Origin: Singulisphaera sp.
GTDB taxonomy: Bacteria > Planctomycetota > Planctomycetia > Isosphaerales > Isosphaeraceae
Assembly (NCBI GenBank): GCA_027451445.1
Contig: DAIDJG010000338.1
Span: 1-33,745, forward strand
DNA length: 33,745 nt
Direction of reading: 5' to 3'
In this document: positions 7,280-16,006 of the stretch, one piece after another
Position numbering within the stretch: position 1 is the stretch's first letter
How the letters are laid out: each line of letters opens with the position of its first letter
Notes under the pieces: generated by a model
Told to the model about the DNA's origin: nothing
Database searches by the model: none
What the model saw: only the letters and a program-made list of their open reading frames with translations
Position numbers and translations under genes: made by a program

Positions 7280-7738
7280 TCAGGGATTCGGGGCGGACGT
7301 CGAGTCGCCATCCGCGCGCGCGTTGACAGCACGCACGAGATCGGCTTTGAGTCGATGGAGAACCCCATTGAGTCCGCGCACGCGTAACATGCCGAGGATC
7401 TCGGGCAGTCCCAGCCGATCGATCAGGTCGTTCCGCACGCTCAAGATATCTTCGACGGATGCGCCGTTGAGCCCCTCGACGAGGATCGAGACAAAGCCGC
7501 GCACGGTAGGGGCCTCGATCGGCGCATCGGCATGAATCTCAGCGCGATCGCCGTCGACCTCGACGAAGAGGAAGACGGGCGACTGGCACTCCTCCACCCG
7601 GTGGGCTGCATCTTTATGCGCGGCGAGTCGTTCGGGCAGAGGAGGCAAGTTCTTGGCGAAGTCGATCAAGAGCTCGATACGCTCTTGCTTGTCGGCTTCG
7701 CTCAGTTCGGCGACGATCGCGTCCAGGGCAGCGGGCAT
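7280..7738 (-). CDS. sufE: Sulfur acceptor protein SufE
   Basis: SufE accepts persulfide sulfur and hands it to SufB in the SufBCD scaffold. The 152-aa protein has the usual family length. Its acceptor cysteine lies in VEECQSPVFLF at residue 51, the same position as in E. coli SufE. The N-terminal region (IVAELSEADKQERIELLIDFAKNLPPLP) is typical. AGGA precedes the ATG at 7738. It is 20 bases downstream of a rhodanese gene in the place where sufS is often encoded, so the rhodanese may be its sulfur donor here, which is inference. SufE normally pairs with the cysteine desulfurase SufS, absent from this window. Confidence 0.95.
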   Translation of the reverse strand: MPAALDAIVAELSEADKQERIELLIDFAKNLPPLPERLAAHKDAAHRVEECQSPVFLFVEVDGDRAEIHADAPIEAPTVRGFVSILVEGLNGASVEDILSVRNDLIDRLGLPEILGMLRVRGLNGVLHRLKADLVRAVNARADGDSTSAPNP

Positions 7739-7758
7739 GCGTCAATTCCTGTTGCAGG

Positions 7759-8613
7759 TCAGGCACCCTTGGCGATCGGGGCGCGGACGAGGTTCCCCCA
7801 CTCGCACCAGGAGCCGTCGTAATTACGCACCTTGGGATATCCCAAAAGGTACGTCAGCACAAACCAGGTCAAGCTCGAACGCTCGCCGATGCGGCAGTAG
7901 GCGACGACGTCATCCTGCGTTTTGAGCCCGATTTCCTGCTCGTAAATCGCCTTGAGCTCGTCGGCCGACTTGAACGTCCCATCCTCGTTGACGGCGCGGC
8001 TCCAGGGCACGTTCTTGGCGCCTGGGATATGGCCGCCGCGAAGCGCGCCTTCCTGAGGATAGTCTTCCATGTGCAACTTCTCGCCCGTGAACTCTTTCGG
8101 GCTCCGCACATCGAGCAGCGCCTTGCCCGCCTTCGAGTGCACGAGGACATCGTCGCGGAATGCCCGGATCGACGCCTCATTCGCGCCGGCGACCTTGTAG
8201 TCAGTCGTCGGGTAATGCGGGACCTCGGTGGTCGTCGGACGCTTTTGATCGATCCAGAGCTTCCGGCCGCCGTTCATCACGCGGCAATCCTTGTGGCCGA
8301 AGAGCTTGAACGCCCAGAAGGCGTAGCAGGCCCACCAGTTCGACTTGTCGCCGTAGAACACGACGGTGGTGTCGTTGGCGATTCCCGTCCGGTTGCAGAT
8401 CGCGGCGAACTTTTCCGCGTTGATGTAATCGCGGACAAGCTGGTCCTGGAGGTCCCCTTGCCAGTCGATCTTCACCGCGCCGGGAACGTGCCCCATATCG
8501 TAGAGCAGAACGTCCTCGTCGCTCTCAACGATCCGCACCTTGGGGTCCTTCGCATGCTCCTGGACCCAATCGGCGCTCACCAGGACCTCGGGGTGTACGT
8601 ACGGCTCTCCCAT
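7759..8613 (-). CDS. Two-domain rhodanese (thiosulfate sulfurtransferase-like)
   Basis: The 284-aa protein has two rhodanese domains. The N-terminal one (about 8-125) is inactive, with YGDKSNWW where the active loop would be. The C-terminal one (about 148-280) carries the active-site loop CRIGERSS with Cys240. It resembles the CysA/SseA group, which moves sulfane sulfur from thiosulfate or another donor onto an acceptor thiol. It is embedded in the suf operon between sufD and sufE, 20 bases from sufE, suggesting that sulfur passes from it to Cys51 of SufE. The CRIGERSS loop favours thiosulfate over mercaptopyruvate as donor, but the sequence alone does not settle this. Confidence 0.93.
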   Translation of the reverse strand: MGEPYVHPEVLVSADWVQEHAKDPKVRIVESDEDVLLYDMGHVPGAVKIDWQGDLQDQLVRDYINAEKFAAICNRTGIANDTTVVFYGDKSNWWACYAFWAFKLFGHKDCRVMNGGRKLWIDQKRPTTTEVPHYPTTDYKVAGANEASIRAFRDDVLVHSKAGKALLDVRSPKEFTGEKLHMEDYPQEGALRGGHIPGAKNVPWSRAVNEDGTFKSADELKAIYEQEIGLKTQDDVVAYCRIGERSSLTWFVLTYLLGYPKVRNYDGSWCEWGNLVRAPIAKGA

Positions 8614-8730
8614 AATCGGTCGGTCTCCAGGGGGGATGTTGAACTCTTACGAAGCAAGTCCCATCTCCGGCCATCCAATCGCGGTAGGCGAGTGGCAGCC
8701 GTATGAATTCAACGCTCGAAAGCCATCGCC

Positions 8731-10092
8731 TCACGACGGATTCCGGGCTGTCTCCGCGCGCTGTTCCAGCTTGGCCGCGACCGCTTGCCGGAGCGTCTCG
8801 CGCACAGGCTCGAGCGTGATCCGATCGTAAACGTTCGCGAAAAACCCTTCGACGATCAGCCGGATCGCCTCCTCGCGCGCCACGCCGCGAGAACGGGCGT
8901 AGAAGATCATGTCTTCGTCAACCCGTCCCGCTGTCGCGCCGTGGGTACAGCGCACGTCGTTGGCTTCAATTTCGAGTCCGGGGATCGAATCGGCCCGGGC
9001 GCTGTCGGAGAGGACGAGATTGTCGTCCTTCTGATACGCATCGGTGCGTTGCGCATCCTTCTCAACGCGGATCATGCCGCGCCAGACGAGTCGCGAATGA
9101 TCCTTGAGACCGCCCTTGTACAACAGATCGCTCGTCGTGTGCGGCGCAGCGTGGTCCTGGCGCGTGAAATAGGCCAGATGCTGGCGTCCGCCGGTGAACA
9201 GCACGCCGTTGACCTGGGCCGAGGCGCCTTCGCCGTTGAGCACGACTTCCTGATTCACCTTCGACAGTCTCGAGCCCAGCCCGCCGACCGTCCACTGCAA
9301 CTGAGCGTCTCGCCCCACGAGCGCGCGCTCTCGACTGAAATGCCAGGTCTGTTGGTCCCAGTTCTGGATGTTGACGAACTGAAGCTTCGCCCCTCGTCCG
9401 AGTACAATTTCGACCGCCCCGGCGTGCAATGCAGGCGTATCCGGTCGCCCCAGGCTCGTGCTTTCACGGACCAACGTGGCCTCAGCCCCGTCCTCGAGCA
9501 CGATCAGGGTGTGGTCCATGTCCACATTCCCCGCGCCGCCGAGCCCGATCAGGCTGAACAACGGGGCCTCGACCTTCACGCCCTTGGGCACGTAGAGGAG
9601 CGTACCTCCCGTCCAGAACGCCGCGTGGAGCGCGGACAAGGCGTCAGCATCCGGCGTGACCGCCTGCGTGAGCAAGTAGCGCTCGACGAGTTCCGGATGC
9701 TCTTTCACCGCAGTCGCGAGATCCACGAACAGAGCGCCGCCGAGTTTCGACGAGTCGGCCGAGCGCGCAACCGACGCATTCAGGTGCGCAATTCCCGTTG
9801 CGTAGTGGGCGCTCATCCCGTCGTAAAGGGGGGCGAGGATGGTCTGATCAGCCGCTGAGGTTTGGCGGCGCAGCGGCGCCGCAAACGCGCCGAGCTTGAA
9901 CGCCCGGATGTCGGTCCGGCGCCACTCTTCGTCACTGGATTTGGGCCAGGGGGTCGCCTGAAACGTCGCAAAGGCATCCTTGCGCCGCCGCACGAGCCAG
10001 GCGGGCTCGTCGCGGTCCTTGAGGAAAGTCTCGAAGCTGGCCTCCCCAAAACCGCCCGCGGCGGGAGGAGACATGGTGGATGCACTGCTCAT
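8731..10092 (-). CDS. sufD: Fe-S cluster scaffold protein SufD
   Basis: SufD pairs with SufB in the SufBC2D scaffold. The 453-aa product shows the SufBD core from about residue 150: LFSLIGLGGAGNVDMDHTLIVLEDGAEATLV, FVNIQNWDQQTWHFSRERA, and the C-terminal EIEANDVRCTHGATAGRVDEDMIFYARSRGV region written here only in part, which includes the functional His (CTHGATAG). The N-terminal part (FLKDRDEPAWLVRRRKDAF) is the typical SufD helical region. The ATG at 10092 is the most upstream supported start. It is separated from sufB by 284 bases that contain a REP-like palindrome, and from the rhodanese gene by 117 bases. Confidence 0.93.
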   Translation of the reverse strand: MSSASTMSPPAAGGFGEASFETFLKDRDEPAWLVRRRKDAFATFQATPWPKSSDEEWRRTDIRAFKLGAFAAPLRRQTSAADQTILAPLYDGMSAHYATGIAHLNASVARSADSSKLGGALFVDLATAVKEHPELVERYLLTQAVTPDADALSALHAAFWTGGTLLYVPKGVKVEAPLFSLIGLGGAGNVDMDHTLIVLEDGAEATLVRESTSLGRPDTPALHAGAVEIVLGRGAKLQFVNIQNWDQQTWHFSRERALVGRDAQLQWTVGGLGSRLSKVNQEVVLNGEGASAQVNGVLFTGGRQHLAYFTRQDHAAPHTTSDLLYKGGLKDHSRLVWRGMIRVEKDAQRTDAYQKDDNLVLSDSARADSIPGLEIEANDVRCTHGATAGRVDEDMIFYARSRGVAREEAIRLIVEGFFANVYDRITLEPVRETLRQAVAAKLEQRAETARNPS

Positions 10093-10222
10093 CGGGTGTC
10101 GATCTCAATAGAAGCCAGAACAGTTCCGCACGCGGTCCTTGACCTGGTAAATCCTTCACGGCGGGCCTTGGTCCGCACGGCGAGGCCCCGATCCTCGAAG
10201 CCCAAGAAGACGTAGGATTTAA

Positions 10223-10324
10223 CTCCCTCCCCCCTTGTGGGGGAGGGATGGGTGGGGGGGTTCGAGCGGCCACGGGTGGTGCGATACCCCCCACCCCGGC
10301 CCTCCCCCACAAGGGGGGAGGGAG
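10223..10324. repeat. REP-like double hairpin (BIME-like) between sufB and sufD
   Basis: The outer arms 10223-10247 and 10300-10324 are perfect 25-bp inverted repeats. Each arm is itself a hairpin (ccctccccc-N5-gggggaggg). The inner parts (10248-10260 and 10287-10299) also pair with a few mismatches. G-run series at 10239-10260 gives a G-quadruplex motif. The 26-base centre is related to the reverse complement of the centre of the copy at 146-218, so the spacer is inverted relative to that copy. Lying inside the suf operon, it could set the ratio of upstream (sufCB) to downstream (sufD onward) mRNA. Confidence 0.88.
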
Positions 10325-10376
10325 CACTTATTTCCCCCAGTCCCCATGGTTTATTGCCATCCGAGCGGCATGCGCG

Positions 10377-11795
10377 TCAACCGACCGAGCCTTCCATCTG
10401 AAGCTGAATCAGCTTGTTCATCTCGACCGCGTACTCCATCGGCAGCTCCTTGACGAGCGGCTCGATGAACCCACTCACGATCAAGGTCGACGCCTCAGCT
10501 TCACTGAGCCCTCGGCTCATGAGGTAGAAAAGCTGCTCCTCGCCGATCTTGGAAACGCTCGCCTCGTGGCCGATCTTGACGTCGTCCTCATCGATCTCGA
10601 TGTACGGGTACGTGTCGGAGCGGCTCTGCGGGTCGAGGATCAGGGCGTCGCAAACGACGTTCGACTTCGACCCTTTTGCTCCGTCGGCCACCTTCAAGAG
10701 CCCGCGATACGACGCCCGGCCGCCGTTCTTGCTGATGCTCTTGGAGATGATCCGCGAGCTCGTATAAGGCGCGGCGTGGACAACTTTGGCGCCCGCGTCC
10801 TGGTGCTGCCCCTTGCCGGCGAAGGCGATCGAGAGCACCTCGCCGCGTGCCCCTTTGCCCATCATGTAGACGGCGGGATACTTCATCGTCAGCCGGCTGC
10901 CGAGATTCCCGTCAACCCACTCCATGAGCGCGTCTTCGTGCGCGACGGCTCGCTTCGTGACCAGGTTGTAGATGTTGTTCGCCCAGTTCTGGATCGTCGT
11001 ATAGCGGCATCGGGCACCCTTCTTGACGACGATCTCGACAACCGCGGAGTGGAGGCTCTCGGTCGTGTAGATCGGCGCGGTGCAGCCCTCGACGTAATGA
11101 ACCTGGGCCCCTTCCTCGACGATGATCAACGTCCGCTCGAACTGCCCCATGTTTTCCGCGTTGATCCGGAAATAGGCCTGAAGCGGGATGTCCACTTTCA
11201 CGCCGGCGGGGATGTAGACGAACGAGCCACCGGACCAAACGGCGGAGTTCAAAGCCGCGAACTTGTTGTCGTGGATCGGGATGATCGTCCCGAAGTATTC
11301 CTTGACCAGGTCCGGGTGCTCGCGGAGCGCCGTGTCGGTGTCGGTGAAGATGACCCCCTTCTTCTGGAGGTCCTCACGGAGGCTGTGATAGACGACCTCC
11401 GACTCATACTGCGCACCCACACCGGCGATCAAACCGCGCTTCTCGGCCTCGGGAATTCCCAGCCGGTCGTAAGTCTTCTTGATATCCGACGGGATATCGT
11501 CCCAGCTCACGCCCTGGCGGTCCGCCGCCTTCATGTAGTAGTGAATATCGTTATAGTTCAGCTCGCCGAGCTGACCGCCCCAGGTCGGGGTCGGCTTCGA
11601 CCAGAACACATCGAGCGCTTTGAGACGGAGCTCGCGCATCCAGCGCGGTTCTTGCTTCATCTCCGAGATCTGTTCCACGACTTCCCGGTCGAGCCCCTTG
11701 CGGCTCTTGAATGAGTAGTTGGCGTCCGAGTCGCGGAAGTCGTACTTGTACTCTTCCTTGATGCCAGCCACCTGGCTGCTGAGATCGGTCGACAT
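10377..11795 (-). CDS. sufB: Fe-S cluster scaffold protein SufB
   Basis: SufB receives sulfur from SufE and builds the nascent cluster with SufD and SufC. The 472-aa protein is the usual length. Visible motifs include [36 protein letters not shown] (Cys238), [31 protein letters not shown] (Cys382, the conserved scaffold cysteine) and [11 protein letters not shown] (His410). The ATG at 11795 is chosen because GAGGAAGGA lies upstream and the family N-terminus starts there; a 27-codon upstream extension would run into sufC. It is 28 bases downstream of sufC. Spurious long frames on the opposite strand mirror this gene. Confidence 0.97.
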   Translation of the reverse strand: MSTDLSSQVAGIKEEYKYDFRDSDANYSFKSRKGLDREVVEQISEMKQEPRWMRELRLKALDVFWSKPTPTWGGQLGELNYNDIHYYMKAADRQGVSWDDIPSDIKKTYDRLGIPEAEKRGLIAGVGAQYESEVVYHSLREDLQKKGVIFTDTDTALREHPDLVKEYFGTIIPIHDNKFAALNSAVWSGGSFVYIPAGVKVDIPLQAYFRINAENMGQFERTLIIVEEGAQVHYVEGCTAPIYTTESLHSAVVEIVVKKGARCRYTTIQNWANNIYNLVTKRAVAHEDALMEWVDGNLGSRLTMKYPAVYMMGKGARGEVLSIAFAGKGQHQDAGAKVVHAAPYTSSRIISKSISKNGGRASYRGLLKVADGAKGSKSNVVCDALILDPQSRSDTYPYIEIDEDDVKIGHEASVSKIGEEQLFYLMSRGLSEAEASTLIVSGFIEPLVKELPMEYAVEMNKLIQLQMEGSVG

Positions 11796-11823
11796 CGTGT
11801 ATCGTCCTTCCTCGTTCGAGGGA

Positions 11824-12657
11824 TTAGTGTGCCAACTGGCCAGCGGCCGCGTGTTGTTCCATCTCGTCCTCGTCACGTGCGGCCTCGGGGTACTTCTCGC
11901 GCACCCAGTCGTAGCCCTCTTTCTCGAGCAGGTCGACGAGTTCGGGACCGCCGCTCTCGACGATCCGGCCGCCGTAGAGGATGTGGACGAAGCCGGGCTT
12001 GATGTAGTCCAGAATGCGCTTGTAGTGGGTGATCACTAGGACCCCGGTCGACACCCGGGCGGCCACCTTGTTCACGCCTTCGGCCACGATCCGCACGGCG
12101 TCGATGTCGAGCCCGCTATCGGTCTCGTCGAGGACTGCGAAGGCGGGTTGAAGCATGGACAACTGCAAGACCTCGGCCCGCTTTTTTTCGCCGCCGGAGA
12201 AGCCTTCGTTCAGGTAGCGACGGGCGAACTCAGGATCCATGCCGAGCTCGTCCATCCGCTCGCGCATTTCCTTGCGGAAATCGCGCATCGAGATCAGGTC
12301 CTCGCCTTCCTTGCGCTCGGGATTGCGGACGTTGGTGACCGCATGGCGCAGGAAGTTGGCGACCGTGACTCCGGGGATTGACGTCGGATACTGGAACGCG
12401 AGAAACAGCCCGGCCTTGGCACGCTCGTCCGGCTCCAGCTCGAGCATTTCCCGGCCATCGAGCGTCACTGACCCTTCGGAGACTTCATAATTCGGGTGCC
12501 CCATCAGGGCATAGCTCAGGGTGCTTTTTCCCGAGCCGTTGGGGCCCATCAGGGCGTGCACTTCGCCTTGCCGAATGGTCAGGTTGACCCCTTTGAGAAT
12601 CTCTTTGCCGGCGATGGCAACGTGCAAGTTGTCGATCTTCAGAACCTTGCTGCTCAT
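11824..12657 (-). CDS. sufC: Fe-S cluster assembly ATPase SufC
   Basis: SufC is the ABC-type ATPase of the SufBCD complex. The 277-aa protein has Walker [10 protein letters not shown] (38-46), the Q-loop [11 protein letters not shown], signature FSGGEKKR (153-160), Walker B with the SufC-type continuation [15 protein letters not shown] (173-187) and a switch histidine in [15 protein letters not shown] precedes the ATG at 12657; a GTG lies one codon upstream. A hydrophilic tail rich in Glu and Asp follows the ABC fold. It is the second gene of the operon, 95 bases after sufR. Confidence 0.97.
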   Translation of the reverse strand: MSSKVLKIDNLHVAIAGKEILKGVNLTIRQGEVHALMGPNGSGKSTLSYALMGHPNYEVSEGSVTLDGREMLELEPDERAKAGLFLAFQYPTSIPGVTVANFLRHAVTNVRNPERKEGEDLISMRDFRKEMRERMDELGMDPEFARRYLNEGFSGGEKKRAEVLQLSMLQPAFAVLDETDSGLDIDAVRIVAEGVNKVAARVSTGVLVITHYKRILDYIKPGFVHILYGGRIVESGGPELVDLLEKEGYDWVREKYPEAARDEDEMEQHAAAGQLAH

Positions 12658-12693
12658 CACTCTCCTACCCTGTCAGGCCTCGGCGGCTACGTC

Positions 12694-12712
12694 CCCTGGG
12701 CGATTCCCAGGG
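12694..12712. promoter_or_regulatory. Hairpin between sufR and sufC
   Basis: ccctggg (12694-12700) and cccaggg (12706-12712) form a perfect 7-bp stem with a 5-base loop in the 95-base gap between sufR and sufC. No T-run follows on the minus strand. It may be a processing or attenuation element separating regulator from scaffold expression. Confidence 0.45.
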
Positions 12713-12752
12713 AAGTCCCTGCCCCATTTGGTGTGATCCGTGTTACGTAGCC

Positions 12753-13403
12753 TCAAACCGCCTCAGCCGTCCTTGGAGGAACCGTCGGTTTGGCTTCAAA
12801 GTCGCAGGAATGATGCCCATCGAGCCGGCATTGGCTGAGCCGCAGTCCGCGCCCGACGACTTTTTCGAACATCTTGCGTTCCATCGCACAGACCGCGCGA
12901 TCGACCTCCGCGAGCTCGTAATAGGGGCAAGTGTGCTGCCGAAGGACCGCAAGGCTCCCGACGGTCCCGGGAGTCACCTCGGTCTCGATCCCCCGTTCGT
13001 GGAGGATCGTACCAAGCTGGTACAAGCGACCCTCCCACTCGTCCCCTTTCATCTGCGCGCGGTACAGCTCTGCGAGCCGATCCGTGATTCGTTGAAAGAG
13101 CACCCTGCGCAGCTTGCGGTCCTCAACCGTCTGCATCATCTCTTCCCAGAGCACGACGGCAAGATCCGCGTAATTCTGCCCGAGCCTCTTGTGCGCTTCG
13201 ACGCTTGCCTGGTAGGTATACTTGGGTCTTCCGCGCCCTCCATGCTCCGCCCGCCGCTCCACAAGCCCCGAGGCGACCAGCCGCGTCAGCCGATTGCGCA
13301 CGGCCGTCGGCGTGACCTCGAGGTGACTCGCCATCTCGGCGATGGTAAGTGCACCGTGGCGACGCATGAGGTCCAGGAGTGTGCGATCGGACGATTCCGT
13401 CAT
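12753..13403 (-). CDS. sufR: Fe-S-sensing transcriptional regulator SufR
   Basis: The 216-aa protein has an N-terminal winged helix (about residues 5-65: LTIAEMASHLEVTPTAVRNR, then GGRGRPKYTY) and a C-terminal domain with four cysteines at 159, 172, 192 and 200 (spacings 12, 19 and 7). This matches the SufR group, known in cyanobacteria as a [4Fe-4S] repressor of the suf operon. It is the first gene on the minus strand before sufCBD, which supports the assignment. The 9-N8-9 inverted repeat at 13512-13537, upstream of its start, is a candidate operator. The ATG at 13403 agrees with the family N-terminus. Confidence 0.9.
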   Translation of the reverse strand: MTESSDRTLLDLMRRHGALTIAEMASHLEVTPTAVRNRLTRLVASGLVERRAEHGGRGRPKYTYQASVEAHKRLGQNYADLAVVLWEEMMQTVEDRKLRRVLFQRITDRLAELYRAQMKGDEWEGRLYQLGTILHERGIETEVTPGTVGSLAVLRQHTCPYYELAEVDRAVCAMERKMFEKVVGRGLRLSQCRLDGHHSCDFEAKPTVPPRTAEAV

Positions 13404-13511
13404 TAAGAATCCACCCCAGGTCCTAAGCCAGACGACAACGCTCTTTTCATCACTGCCGCATTGTAAGCACTTTGGCGCCCAGCGTCTATGGGCTGAGCCC
13501 CCTTTCTCACC

Positions 13512-13537
13512 TTTTTCGCAGTGAAAATTGCGAAAAA
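13512..13537. promoter_or_regulatory. Candidate SufR operator: 9-N8-9 perfect inverted repeat
   Basis: tttttcgca (13512-13520) and tgcgaaaaa (13529-13537) are perfect inverted repeats around gtgaaaat. They lie 109 bases upstream of sufR and 184 bases upstream of the divergent DUF1501 gene. Symmetry, AT content and position fit a dimeric winged-helix repressor. It is unlike the CAAC-N6-GTTG type described for cyanobacterial SufR. A terminator is unlikely because neither flanking gene ends here. Confidence 0.5.
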
Positions 13538-13625
13538 GATCCAGCTGACTCGGCGGGAGTATAACGGGCTAGCAGGGATGCATGCCCTTCCTGACCACCC
13601 GCTGGTGACGGGATTGGCGGATTTC

Positions 13626-13653
13626 TTGTGAAAAACCGGCGCAGAGCTATAAT
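13626..13653 (+). promoter_or_regulatory. Candidate sigma-70-type promoter for the DUF1501 gene
   Basis: TTGTGA (13626-13631), a 16-base spacer and a perfect TATAAT (13648-13653) precede the start codon at 13721, giving an expected leader of about 60 bases. Another TATAAC at 13560-13565 lacks a good -35 box. Confidence 0.55.
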
Positions 13654-13720
13654 GTTCAACGTTTGGCAAAACAATCGGCGCGGCGCGTTCCGAATCCTTT
13701 CCTCCCCAGGGAATTGAGCT

Positions 13721-15058
13721 ATGCTGACCATTCCGGGCAGGGTGCACCGCGGATTCTGCGATGGCCTGACGCGGCGAGACTTCCTGAAGGTGGGAAGCCT
13801 AGCGCTGGGTGGGTTGTCGTTGCCGCAGTTGCTTGCGGCTGAGGCAGAAGCAGGCTCAGGCCTTTCTCACAAGGCCGTGATCATGGTCTTCCTTGCGGGT
13901 GGCCCGCCGCATCAAGACATGTTCGATCTCAAGCCAGACGCACCGGCCGAGATCCGCGGCGAGTTCAAGCCCATCCCCACGAACGTGCCCGGAATCGAGA
14001 TCTCGGACCAGTTGCCCCGGCTTGCGGCCATGATGGACAAGCTGGCGATCATCCGCACCATGGTCGGTGCCCAGGGTGAACACGCCGCGGTGCAGTGCCT
14101 GACCGGCTTTCCGGAAGGGATCAGTCGCCAGCAAGGGGGCCGGCCGAGCCTCGGGGCGATCCTGTCGAAAATTGAGGGACCCGTCAATTCCGCTGTGCCC
14201 CCCTTCGTGGGACTCTCGCCGCGCATGGGGCATGCCCCCTGGGCCGACAACGGCAATCCGGGCTACCTCGGGGTCAAGTACGCTCCGTTCACGCCCAATG
14301 GTGCTGACGTGGCCAGCCTGAGCCTTCAAGGAATCGGCCTCGACCGGCTGGGTGATCGCAAGGGCCTCCTCCACAGCTTCGACGGCCTCAGGCGCGAGGT
14401 CGACGCCAACGGCTCGATCGAAGGAATGGACACATTCACGCGCCAGGCGTTCGACATCATCACCTCGAGCAAGCTCGTCGAGGCGCTCGACGTCACCCGG
14501 GAAGATCCCAGGCTCCGGGCGAAGTACGGCTATGGCGACATGAAGAACGTGGACGATGGCGGTCCCTGCTGCATGGACCACTTCCTCGTCGCTCGCCGAC
14601 TGGTCGAGGCGGGTGCGCGTTGCGTAACCATCGGCTTTGGGCGGTGGGACTACCACGACCGCAATTTCATTCAGTGCCGCGAGCGTCTTCCAAAGCTCGA
14701 CGCTGGCCTCTCGGCGCTGATCGAGGACCTGCACATCCGTGGTCTCGACAAGGACGTCTCTGTCGTCGTCTGGGGTGAGTTCGGCCGCACTCCCAAGATC
14801 AACCCCCAGGGAGGCCGCGACCACTGGCCGCCGGTCTCGTGCGCCCTGCTGGCTGGCGGTGGGATGAAGACTGGTCAGGTGATCGGCCAGACGAATCGGC
14901 TGGCGGAGGTCCCCAAGGACCGCCCGGTCACGTTCCAGCAAGTTTTCGCCACGCTCTATCGGAACCTCGGCATCAGTCCGACGACCACGGTGCCGAACCA
15001 CTTCGGCCGGCCAATGTACCTGCTCGACGACTTCGAGCCGGTGCGCGAGTTGATCTGA
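13721..15058 (+). CDS. Tat-exported DUF1501 domain protein
   Basis: The 445-aa protein begins with a twin-arginine signal ([26 protein letters not shown], residues 17-42, here cited by position) and continues as a DUF1501 domain, a sulfatase/alkaline-phosphatase-like fold expanded in planctomycetes. Visible blocks are [55 protein letters not shown] with WDYHDRN, and [23 protein letters not shown], the usual C-terminal metal-site-like motif. In many planctomycetes it pairs with a DUF1549/DUF1553 gene; none is nearby. The ATG at 13721 has GGGA upstream and a promoter at 13626-13653. The substrate is unknown. Confidence 0.93.
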   Translation: MLTIPGRVHRGFCDGLTRRDFLKVGSLALGGLSLPQLLAAEAEAGSGLSHKAVIMVFLAGGPPHQDMFDLKPDAPAEIRGEFKPIPTNVPGIEISDQLPRLAAMMDKLAIIRTMVGAQGEHAAVQCLTGFPEGISRQQGGRPSLGAILSKIEGPVNSAVPPFVGLSPRMGHAPWADNGNPGYLGVKYAPFTPNGADVASLSLQGIGLDRLGDRKGLLHSFDGLRREVDANGSIEGMDTFTRQAFDIITSSKLVEALDVTREDPRLRAKYGYGDMKNVDDGGPCCMDHFLVARRLVEAGARCVTIGFGRWDYHDRNFIQCRERLPKLDAGLSALIEDLHIRGLDKDVSVVVWGEFGRTPKINPQGGRDHWPPVSCALLAGGGMKTGQVIGQTNRLAEVPKDRPVTFQQVFATLYRNLGISPTTTVPNHFGRPMYLLDDFEPVRELI

Positions 15059-15087
15059 ACGCCCTTCGGGCAGCACACCAAGCAAAA

Positions 15088-15131
15088 GCCGCACGGCACC
15101 GGCTCTGTATCGTGAGCCCGTGCCATGCGGC
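15088..15131. terminator. Bidirectional terminator hairpin between DUF1501 gene and small basic protein gene
   Basis: Arms 15088-15105 and 15114-15131 pair over 18 bp with two mismatches around an 8-base loop (tgtatcgt). On the minus strand the stem is followed by TTTTGCTT, the form of an intrinsic terminator for the gene at 15194-15337. On the plus strand it lies 30 bases after the DUF1501 stop but has only a weak T tract. Confidence 0.75.
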
Positions 15132-15193
15132 GATTTGGATTCCGGCGATTCAGCACTCACCGCCAACCGTCAACGGTGGGCGTGAGGAGACTT

Positions 15194-15337
15194 TCAAAGC
15201 CCTTGCCCACCCAGGTGCTTGCGCTTTTTCGGGTTTCGGACGCCGTTCCGCTTGGGACGGCGCCCCTTGGCTACCGGCGAAGAGTCCGCCTTCTTCCGCC
15301 ACATGTGGCCCTTGCGATGTCTCGTTTTCGTTTTCAT
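15194..15337 (-). CDS. Small, highly basic 47-aa protein of unknown function
   Basis: Predicted product of 47 residues, of which nearly half are Lys, Arg or His (it starts MKTKTRHRKGHMWRKK and ends KKRKHLGGQGL). I do not recognise the family. Its composition fits an RNA- or ribosome-binding peptide; a loose resemblance to small ribosomal proteins such as bTHX is not enough for a call. The frame extends upstream, but the ATG at 15337 is preferred because a good promoter (15389-15417) ends only about 45 bases before it. GAGAG precedes it as a modest ribosome binding site. A strong hairpin plus TTTT follows the stop on the same strand. This full set of signals is why I accept a gene this short. 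Confidence 0.6.
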   Translation of the reverse strand: MKTKTRHRKGHMWRKKADSSPVAKGRRPKRNGVRNPKKRKHLGGQGL

Positions 15338-15388
15338 AACGCTCTCAACGTTCCTGACGGCGAGAAGTCCCAAACAGGGAAAACGACC

Positions 15389-15417
15389 ATTATGCGACGT
15401 TGATCGGCCGGCATCAA
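15389..15417 (-). promoter_or_regulatory. Promoter for the small basic protein gene
   Basis: Read on the minus strand: TTGATG (15417-15412), a 17-base spacer, then CATAAT (15394-15389), one mismatch from the -10 consensus. It points to the ATG at 15337 with a leader of about 45 bases. Confidence 0.6.
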
Positions 15418-15913
15418 GCCGAACTGGAACTTCGCACACTTTCGGCATGCCGAACGATGCACAAGTGGAAACGCGAATCCTCATTCGCAACGCACGAACG
15501 CCATGAAATCAGCCGGACCCGCCGAACGTCCCGCAACACAGCAAAAATGATTCGATCAAACATGTTTTATTCGCCATAGCGGTTAAACAGCCTGCGGATA
15601 TTTCGTGAACCGTTTTCCAAGAATTGTCTTGCAATCGGCCGGCGAAGTGCGCACACTCTTTTCGTCGGCATCGAAGGCTGCTCTCCTCCGCCTTCCTCTC
15701 CCGCCTCAAGGGCCTCCCTCCTCTCCCCTTAAGGTTCGATTCCGACGAGCTCCGGTAATCCCCTACCTCCAGACCTCGACGGCTCCCATCTCTCCTTTGG
15801 GTGTCGATCTCGAGACCGCCGGAATTTCCTCGTTCGTACGACCTCAAGGTGCCTCTCCTCGCCTACCGGTCATAACCCAAGAGGGCTTGCGTCACACTGA
15901 TGTTTCGTCGTCC

Positions 15914-15932
15914 CGGCAGTGATCCACTGCCG
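15914..15932. repeat. Perfect 8-bp hairpin in the leader of the DUF1559 gene
   Basis: cggcagtg (15914-15921) pairs with cactgccg (15925-15932) around a 3-base loop, 75 bases before the GTG start at 16007. No T-run follows. It may stabilise or regulate the leader. Confidence 0.45.
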
Positions 15933-16006
15933 CCATTCCCATTCCGCGTTGCATCCTCGAATCCTATCTACTTCAGTGTTAGGACATTCGTCCCAGGAGG
16001 TTCCCC

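Larger units (their letters stand above)
15338..16006. other. Long gene-free region upstream of the DUF1559 gene
   Basis: Apart from the minus-strand promoter at 15389-15417 and a hairpin at 15914-15932, I see no gene. The stretch 15660-15745 is strongly pyrimidine-rich on the plus strand. Small open frames on both strands have no protein-like composition. The region could be a long 5' leader for the pseudopilin-like gene. Confidence 0.5.

Noticed and set aside
10248-11714. 488-codon plus-strand open frame opposite sufB
   Set aside because: sufB is unmistakable on the minus strand; the plus frame is a GC-driven shadow that also runs through the REP palindrome.
15738-15752. ggttcgattcc, a tRNA T-loop-like sequence
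   Set aside because: The flanking bases do not form a T stem, and no acceptor, D or anticodon arms can be drawn.
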